Shown here: positions 59,937 through 64,000 of the stretch, in pieces
Position numbering within the stretch: position 1 is the stretch's first letter
How the letters are laid out: each line of letters starts with the position of its first letter
Position numbers and translations under genes: made by a program
Assembly (NCBI RefSeq): GCF_001273845.1
Contig: NZ_JHBW01000086.1
Span: forward strand, 62,001 to 126,000
DNA from: Leucobacter musarum subsp. musarum
GTDB taxonomy: Bacteria; Actinomycetota; Actinomycetes; Actinomycetales; Microbacteriaceae
Direction of reading: 5' to 3'
DNA: 64,000 bases
Notes under the pieces: model-generated
Database searches by the model: none
Told to the model about the DNA's origin: nothing
The model's input: only the letters and a program-made list of their open reading frames with translations

Positions 59937-60014
59937 CGAATGCTCCCTTTCTCGCCGAGCGCCTCTGAAGTGCGCGTGCACATGGCAGGGGTTCGGCGAG
60001 AAAGGGAGCATTCG
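59937..60014. repeat. 22-bp perfect inverted repeat, possible dispersed palindromic element
   Basis: 59937-59958 is exactly complementary to 59993-60014. The pairing continues imperfectly inward (59959-59964 with 59987-59992, one mismatch and one wobble). The ~20-base centre has a small GTGC/GCAC hairpin. There is no T-run and no coding content. I found no second copy in this window. Confidence 0.75.
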
Positions 60015-60043
60015 GCGTTCGGAGCTCCCGCCCGCACGCACGA

Positions 60044-60077
60044 AAACGGGCCCGGCGCCGAAGCGCCGAGCCCGTTT
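60044..60077 (-). terminator. Terminator of the BI-1 family gene
   Basis: On the minus strand a 15-bp stem (60077-60063 with 60058-60044, one mismatch, 4-base loop) is followed by a T. It starts 17 bases after the stop codon at 60095. Confidence 0.75.
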
Positions 60078-60094
60078 GTGTGCGTTGCGAATCG

Positions 60095-60937
60095 CTAGTT
60101 GTTGCCGCGCAGAATCGCGAGGATGCGCAGGATCTCGACGTACAGCCAGATCAGCGTCACCATGAGGCCGAAGGCCGCCGACCAGGCCCACTTCTCGGGC
60201 ACGCGGTTGCGCACGCCGTTCTGGATCAGCTCGAAGTCCATGACCAGCGAGTAAGCGGCCAGCAACACGGCGAGGCCGCCGATGACGACGCCCAGCGGAA
60301 TACCGAAGATCGTTGCACCGCGCATGCCCCACGGATCCTGGTTGACGCCGGTGAGCATGAGCACGACATTGACGACCGAGAATGCGAGGTACCCGAAGAT
60401 CGCGACCATGAAGATCTTGTTCATCTTGGGGCTGGTGCGCACCTTGCCGCTGCGGAAGAGCAGCAGCGTCACACCGAATACAGCGAGTGTGCCGATGATC
60501 GCCTGCGAAACGATGCCCGACCACTGCGATTCGAAGATGCCCGAGATGCCGCCGAGGAAGACGCCCTGGAACACTGCGTACAGCACGATGAGGGGCACGC
60601 TGGGCTGCTTCTTGAACGAGTTTACGAGGCCGAGCACCAGGCCGATGATCGCGGCCGGGAGCGCGAGAGCCGGAACGAACCAGCCAACCGCACCGAATGC
60701 GAGCACGATGACGAACAGCAGCACGGTCTTGGAGATCGTGTTCTCGTAGGTCATCGGCTTGTCGGAGGGCGCGACCACGGGGGGCTGCTGCGCTCCGAAG
60801 CCGGCGTCGGTGGCGGGCGTATCGACACCCGGGCGCTGCGTCTGCGCAGCGGGCTGGTCGTAAATGCGGCGCAGCTCGTCAGCGGTAAGTGTCTTACCGT
60901 TGAGTGCGGGGTTGTTACTGAGAGCCGGATTGCTCAT
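60095..60937 (-). CDS. Bax inhibitor-1/YccA family membrane protein
   Basis: 280 residues, seven transmembrane helices after a ~70-residue soluble N-terminus (LTADELRRIYDQPAAQTQRP). Family pattern: a first helix VLLFVIVLAFGAVGWFVPAL and the C-terminal Asp-containing helix (AYSLVMDFELIQNGVRNRVP) with LIWLYVEILRILAILRGNN. YccA/YetJ relatives act as pH-sensitive calcium leak channels or FtsH modulators; the function here is unproven. AAAGGA precedes the ATG, and TAGACT (complement of 60974-60979) is a likely -10 box. Divergent from the phosphodiesterase gene. Confidence 0.92.
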   Translation of the reverse strand: MSNPALSNNPALNGKTLTADELRRIYDQPAAQTQRPGVDTPATDAGFGAQQPPVVAPSDKPMTYENTISKTVLLFVIVLAFGAVGWFVPALALPAAIIGLVLGLVNSFKKQPSVPLIVLYAVFQGVFLGGISGIFESQWSGIVSQAIIGTLAVFGVTLLLFRSGKVRTSPKMNKIFMVAIFGYLAFSVVNVVLMLTGVNQDPWGMRGATIFGIPLGVVIGGLAVLLAAYSLVMDFELIQNGVRNRVPEKWAWSAAFGLMVTLIWLYVEILRILAILRGNN

Positions 60938-60973
60938 GCGTCGGAATCCTTTCCAGGCGTATGGGACACGCCC

Positions 60974-60979
60974 AGTCTA
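60974..60979 (-). promoter_or_regulatory. -10 box of the BI-1 family gene
   Basis: TAGACT on the minus strand; the start would be ~30 bases before the ATG, leaving room for the AAAGGA ribosome site. Confidence 0.5.
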
Positions 60980-61047
60980 CGGAGTGAGCGCTTCGGATGC
61001 GCTGTGACTTTTGGACGCCGTTCACCCAGGGCGTAGCGCCGCAGCTC

Positions 61048-61053
61048 TAGGCT
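61048..61053 (+). promoter_or_regulatory. -10 box (TAGGCT) of a probable leaderless transcript
   Basis: TAGGCT ends 6 bases before the ATG at 61060; no ribosome site is seen. Confidence 0.58.
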
Positions 61054-61059
61054 GGGCAC

Positions 61060-62094
61060 ATGGTCAGCTCACGCCCCAGCCCACTTGTCATCGGTCATCG
61101 CGGGGCATCTGGATACCGCCCGGAGCATACGTTCTCCGCTTACCGTCTCGCGTGCGAGCTCGGCGCTGATTTGGTCGAGCCCGACATCGTTGCGACGAGC
61201 GATGGAGTGCTGGTCGTGCGGCACGAGAATGAGATCTCTGGGACGACGGACGTGGCGGATCACCCGGAGTTCGCCGACCGCCGCACGTCGAAGGTGGTGG
61301 ACGGCGAGCGGCTCGAGGGCTGGTTCACCGAAGACTTCACCTGGGCTGAGCTCGAAACGCTGCGCAGCAGAGAGCGGATGCCGCGTGTGCGCCCCGACAA
61401 CACCGCGTTCGATGGGCAGGAGGGGATCCTGCGCCTGAGTGACGTCTTTGCGGTGGTCGATGCGCAGAGCGCAGCGCTCGATCGTGAGATCGGGGTCGTG
61501 GTCGAGGTGAAGCACGCGCGCTTCTATGCCGATCGCGGCATCGATCTCGCTGCGCTCCTCATCACCGCGCTCGCTGCCACCGGATGGGACGACCGGCCGG
61601 ATCGCCTGGTCATCGAATCATTCGAGCTCGGCGTGCTCGACCGCCTGTGCGAGGCAGGCGTACGCGCCGCATTTGTCTTTCTCGCTGAGCACTTCGGGTC
61701 ACCGGCAGACGAGCCAGTCGGCGCTGCACCGCCGCGCAGCTACGCCTGGTACCGCAGTGACGCCGGTCTCGATGCGCTCGCGGCGCGCGTGCACGGCATC
61801 AGTGTGGCCAAAGAGAACCTGCTGCGCCGTGATGTGCTGGGCCGGGCGATCGGGCCGACCAACCTCGTCGACCGTGCTCATGCGCGCGGCCTTCGGGTGT
61901 TCACCTGGACGCTGCGACCCGAGAACCGTTCGCTCAACGCGCGCTTCCAGACCGATGCGGGGCGCATCGAATGGGGCGACTGGCATTCCGAGTTCGCGAT
62001 GATCGCGGCCTCGGGAGTCGACGGCATCTTCGTGGATCACCCGGATCTCGGCGTGATGATCCGCGACGGCGTTACGAAGACCTCGGTGGGGTGA
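61060..62094 (+). CDS. Glycerophosphodiester phosphodiesterase
   Basis: 344 residues. Hydrolyses glycerophosphodiesters to glycerol-3-phosphate and an alcohol. GDPD motifs: VIGHRGASGYRPEHTFSAYR at ~9-28 with the catalytic His, LVEPDIVATSDGVLVVRHEN with the metal-binding Glu/Asp and second His, and VVVEVKHARF. The C-terminus has GVDGIFVDHPDLGV. No signal peptide is seen, so it is probably cytosolic or non-classically located. Its last 23 bases overlap the end of the convergent acyltransferase gene. Confidence 0.93.
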   Translation: MVSSRPSPLVIGHRGASGYRPEHTFSAYRLACELGADLVEPDIVATSDGVLVVRHENEISGTTDVADHPEFADRRTSKVVDGERLEGWFTEDFTWAELETLRSRERMPRVRPDNTAFDGQEGILRLSDVFAVVDAQSAALDREIGVVVEVKHARFYADRGIDLAALLITALAATGWDDRPDRLVIESFELGVLDRLCEAGVRAAFVFLAEHFGSPADEPVGAAPPRSYAWYRSDAGLDALAARVHGISVAKENLLRRDVLGRAIGPTNLVDRAHARGLRVFTWTLRPENRSLNARFQTDAGRIEWGDWHSEFAMIAASGVDGIFVDHPDLGVMIRDGVTKTSVG

Positions 62095-63364
62095 CGCGTC
62101 TGCCGCGCACCAGCACCACGGCGAGCGCGAGTGCTGCGGTGCCCGTGGCTGCGGTCGCGAGGCCGAGCGCATCGACGGTGACCCAGAACGCGCCGCCGAA
62201 GGCCGCGAGGGCGGCGATGCACACGGCGACGTCGCCCGCTTTCCGTGACGCATAACCCGCGGGCACCTGTTCGAACCGCGCGAGTGGCACGGCGAGGGCG
62301 ATGACGGCGGCGACCACGACGAGGTAGACGATCGGTCGAGTCGCCCACCACACCGGAGACGCGGGTGTCGGCCCGCCGCCGGGCAACAGCAGCCCGAGAC
62401 CGGTGATCGCGATGATCAGGGGCAGATGCCACAGGTACACCGTCATCGCACGCGCTCCGATGAGGTACGCAACCCCCTGCACGGGGCGCAGCCGCATGAC
62501 GGAGCGCAGCACGGGTCGCAGCACCTCGAAGAGCGCGAGCTGGGCGATGCCGAGGAACACCAGCGAAACGGTCGGCGGGTTGAGATTCTGCAGCATATCT
62601 GCCGAGTCCCAACCCGCGGCGACGCTGGCTCCCAGCGCGGCGTAGGCGGCCGCAGCGATGGCAACGAGCAGCCACACCCCACCTGGCCGGGCGCGAAGTC
62701 GCTCGGTCGATCCGTCGAGCAGCACGAATCCGAGCTGCTGCACGAACCACCACACGAACGCAAAGTTCAGCCAGCCGAAAGCCTCGATTCCGGTGGCGAT
62801 TCGGATCGCATCGACGCCGATCGCCAACATGGCAAGGGCGATCGGCGTCTGCCACCGCCAGCGCGCATGCAGTGCGGCGAAGATCGGCACGATGCACTGC
62901 GCGAGCAGAAACGCGGCGAGAAACCAGATCGGCGTTCCTGCACCGGAGGCGACGGCGTCGAGCAGTGCCGCATCGATGCCTGCGGCACGGCCCGCGAGCA
63001 GCACGACGAGCCAGAAGACGAAGAACGGAAGCGCTGGGCGGGCGAGCCGCACGACGCGTCCGCGCACGTAGGCCATCGCGGTGGCCCCGCGGGCGTGCGA
63101 GCTGCGCCACGAACGAAGCCCGGTGAACCCGCCGAGCAGAAAGAAGAGCGGCATGATCTGGCCCACCCAAGTGGCCGCCGAGAACCAGGGCTGCGCCTCG
63201 AGCGGTCGCGAGAGCTGCACCCCGTTCGTTCCGACGGTGGCGCCGATCATCAAGAGATGGATCAGGACGACCAGCAGCAGGCTCCCGATACGCGCCGCAT
63301 CGATGGACAGGTCACGATCGGCAGGAACAATGACCTGCCGCGGGCGCGCATCGGGTCGAGTCAC
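62072..63364 (-). CDS. Acyltransferase-3 family membrane protein
   Basis: 430 residues from the GTG at 63364, which overlaps the asparaginase stop (GTGA). About ten to twelve transmembrane helices. RDLSIDAARIGSLLLVVLIH supplies the early Arg/His pattern, followed by IMPLFFLLGGFTGLRSWRSS. Later segments include ARAMTVYLWHLPLIIAITGL. No SGNH domain is present, unlike the gene at 34958-36844. It probably acylates a surface molecule; the substrate is unknown. Confidence 0.85.
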   Translation of the reverse strand: MTRPDARPRQVIVPADRDLSIDAARIGSLLLVVLIHLLMIGATVGTNGVQLSRPLEAQPWFSAATWVGQIMPLFFLLGGFTGLRSWRSSHARGATAMAYVRGRVVRLARPALPFFVFWLVVLLAGRAAGIDAALLDAVASGAGTPIWFLAAFLLAQCIVPIFAALHARWRWQTPIALAMLAIGVDAIRIATGIEAFGWLNFAFVWWFVQQLGFVLLDGSTERLRARPGGVWLLVAIAAAAYAALGASVAAGWDSADMLQNLNPPTVSLVFLGIAQLALFEVLRPVLRSVMRLRPVQGVAYLIGARAMTVYLWHLPLIIAITGLGLLLPGGGPTPASPVWWATRPIVYLVVVAAVIALAVPLARFEQVPAGYASRKAGDVAVCIAALAAFGGAFWVTVDALGLATAATGTAALALAVVLVRGRRVTPPRSS

Positions 63365-64000
63365 GACTCGTGATCCGCCCGTTCGCCCACCAGATTGGCG
63401 TGCATCAAGCGACGGAGCCCGTCGCCCGAGAACCCTCGGTCGAGCAGGTACCCGAGTTTCGCGGTCGCGGCTTCGACGGTAAGGTCGCCGCCGTCGATGA
63501 CGCCGGCTGCGGCGAGTTCGCGGCCGACGGCGTAGCGATCGAGATCGACCCCTCCGGTCACGCACTGGGTGACCGCGACGACCGGAAGCGCGGCGCACAG
63601 CTCGCGCAGCGTGCCGAGCATGCCGGGGCGCGACATTGGCCCGTTGCCGCTGCCGTAGCACTCGAGTACGAGGCCATGCGGGCCGCCGCCGACGGCGGCG
63701 CGGAGATCGTCGGCGGTGACGGCCGGCACGAAGCGGAACGACAAGACGCGCGCGGGAGCCGATGCGGTCTCACTGCGCGGAGTGGCTGCCTCTGGCGGCA
63801 CGCCAGAGCTGTGCGCTGCGAGCGGCAACTCGGCCCGGAACGCGGTGAGTGAGACGCTGTCATGCTTCGTCGTGCGCACCGCCGGCAGCAGGGAGCCACC
63901 GAAAGCGATCGCGGCGGGTGAGCCGGGGGCCGCTTTGACGGCAGCGCGAATGGCAAGCGCCAGGTTGTCATCGGCATCGGTACCGGGAGCGCCGTGCGGC
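63361..64000 (-). CDS. L-asparaginase (C-terminal part, 5' end outside window)
   Basis: The frame is open to the right edge, so the gene starts beyond it; at least 212 residues are seen. Visible near the edge is PGTDADDNLALAIRAAV, then AFGGSLLPAVRTTKHDSVSL, typical of the AnsA-type asparaginase middle region. The C-terminal domain has GLVLECYGSGNGP and VVAVTQCVTGGVDLDRYAVG. The first catalytic Thr lies outside the window. A GTG at 63879 could be misread as a start, but the homology continues upstream. It is coupled to the acyltransferase gene by a 4-base overlap. Confidence 0.88.
   Translation of the reverse strand, partial: PHGAPGTDADDNLALAIRAAVKAAPGSPAAIAFGGSLLPAVRTTKHDSVSLTAFRAELPLAAHSSGVPPEAATPRSETASAPARVLSFRFVPAVTADDLRAAVGGGPHGLVLECYGSGNGPMSRPGMLGTLRELCAALPVVAVTQCVTGGVDLDRYAVGRELAAAGVIDGGDLTVEAATAKLGYLLDRGFSGDGLRRLMHANLVGERADHES

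Larger units (their letters stand above)
59778..60094. other. 317-base intergenic region rich in inverted repeats, no gene seen
   Basis: Contains, in order: the right arm of the guaA terminator, a TTCG-loop hairpin (59863-59886), a 22-bp perfect inverted repeat (59937-60014), and a terminator for the minus-strand BI-1 gene (60044-60077). Short open frames here have no ribosome site or recognisable product. Confidence 0.7.

Noticed and set aside
59913-60098. Short plus-strand frame in the guaA/BI-1 intergenic region
   Set aside because: It spans the 22-bp inverted repeat and the BI-1 terminator, has no ribosome site and gives a low-information product.

Overview
The window is a high-GC actinobacterial chromosome segment, most likely from the order Micrococcales and probably the family Microbacteriaceae. 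The evidence is the GC-rich third codon positions, frequent GTG and TTG starts, ribosomal proteins with Ala/Glu/Lys tails, a zinc-binding L36, a short adenylate kinase, the guaB/guaB3/SURF1/DUF3817/guaA block, and several apparently leaderless genes. The genus cannot be fixed from sequence alone. I found no tRNA, rRNA, insertion sequence, prophage or CRISPR array.

Layout. 1-1603 is the 3' end of rpoC with its terminator. 1791-3930 holds three overlapping genes of unknown function (two membrane proteins and a soluble protein). 3991-6147 is a two-gene unit: a membrane-anchored phosphodiester glycosidase and a GT2 glycosyltransferase fused to a GtrA-type membrane domain. 6366-10802 is the str operon (rpsL, rpsG, fusA, tuf). 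10989-13882 is a pair of envelope-polysaccharide genes: a membrane nucleotide-sugar dehydratase and a polyprenyl-phosphate sugar-1-phosphate transferase. 14272-23664 is the S10-spc gene set, without rpsN between rplE and rpsH. A strong terminator separates it from secY-adk-map (23884-26654). 26835-29925 is the alpha-type cluster infA-rpmJ-rpsM-rpsK-rpoA-rplQ, without rpsD.

Two surface-related genes follow: a 1568-residue secreted nuclease/5'-nucleotidase with a LASTG sorting signal (30173-34879) and an OafA-type acyltransferase with an SGNH tail (34958-36844, minus). Then come truA, rplM-rpsI-glmM, a secreted coiled-coil transglycosylase-like protein (minus), coaA (minus), and glmS-acpS-tsaE-tsaB-rimI-tsaD. 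Beyond 47.8 kb are two small proline-rich membrane proteins, a THUMP-like methyltransferase, groES under a perfect CIRCE operator, a RarD-type transporter, guaB, an Ig-like repeat surface protein, guaB3-SURF1-DUF3817-guaA, a Bax-inhibitor-1 family protein, a glycerophosphodiester phosphodiesterase, a second acyltransferase and the C-terminal part of an L-asparaginase that runs off the right edge.

The genes cover transcription and translation (rpoC, rpoA, ribosomal proteins, EF-G, EF-Tu, IF-1), protein export and maturation (SecY, Map, GroES), t6A tRNA modification (TsaE/B/D), cell-wall precursor supply (GlmS, GlmM), CoA and ACP activation (CoaA, AcpS) and guanine nucleotide synthesis (GuaB, GuaA). 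Envelope and secretion genes sit in the gaps between the conserved clusters: rpoC/rpsL, tuf/rpsJ and rplQ/truA. The best candidates for undescribed biology are the unknown three-gene cassette, the phosphodiester glycosidase plus GT2-GtrA pair, the nuclease-nucleotidase, and a 22-bp perfect inverted repeat between guaA and the BI-1 gene. I see no defence system or clearly new multi-gene machine; most of the window is conserved housekeeping.
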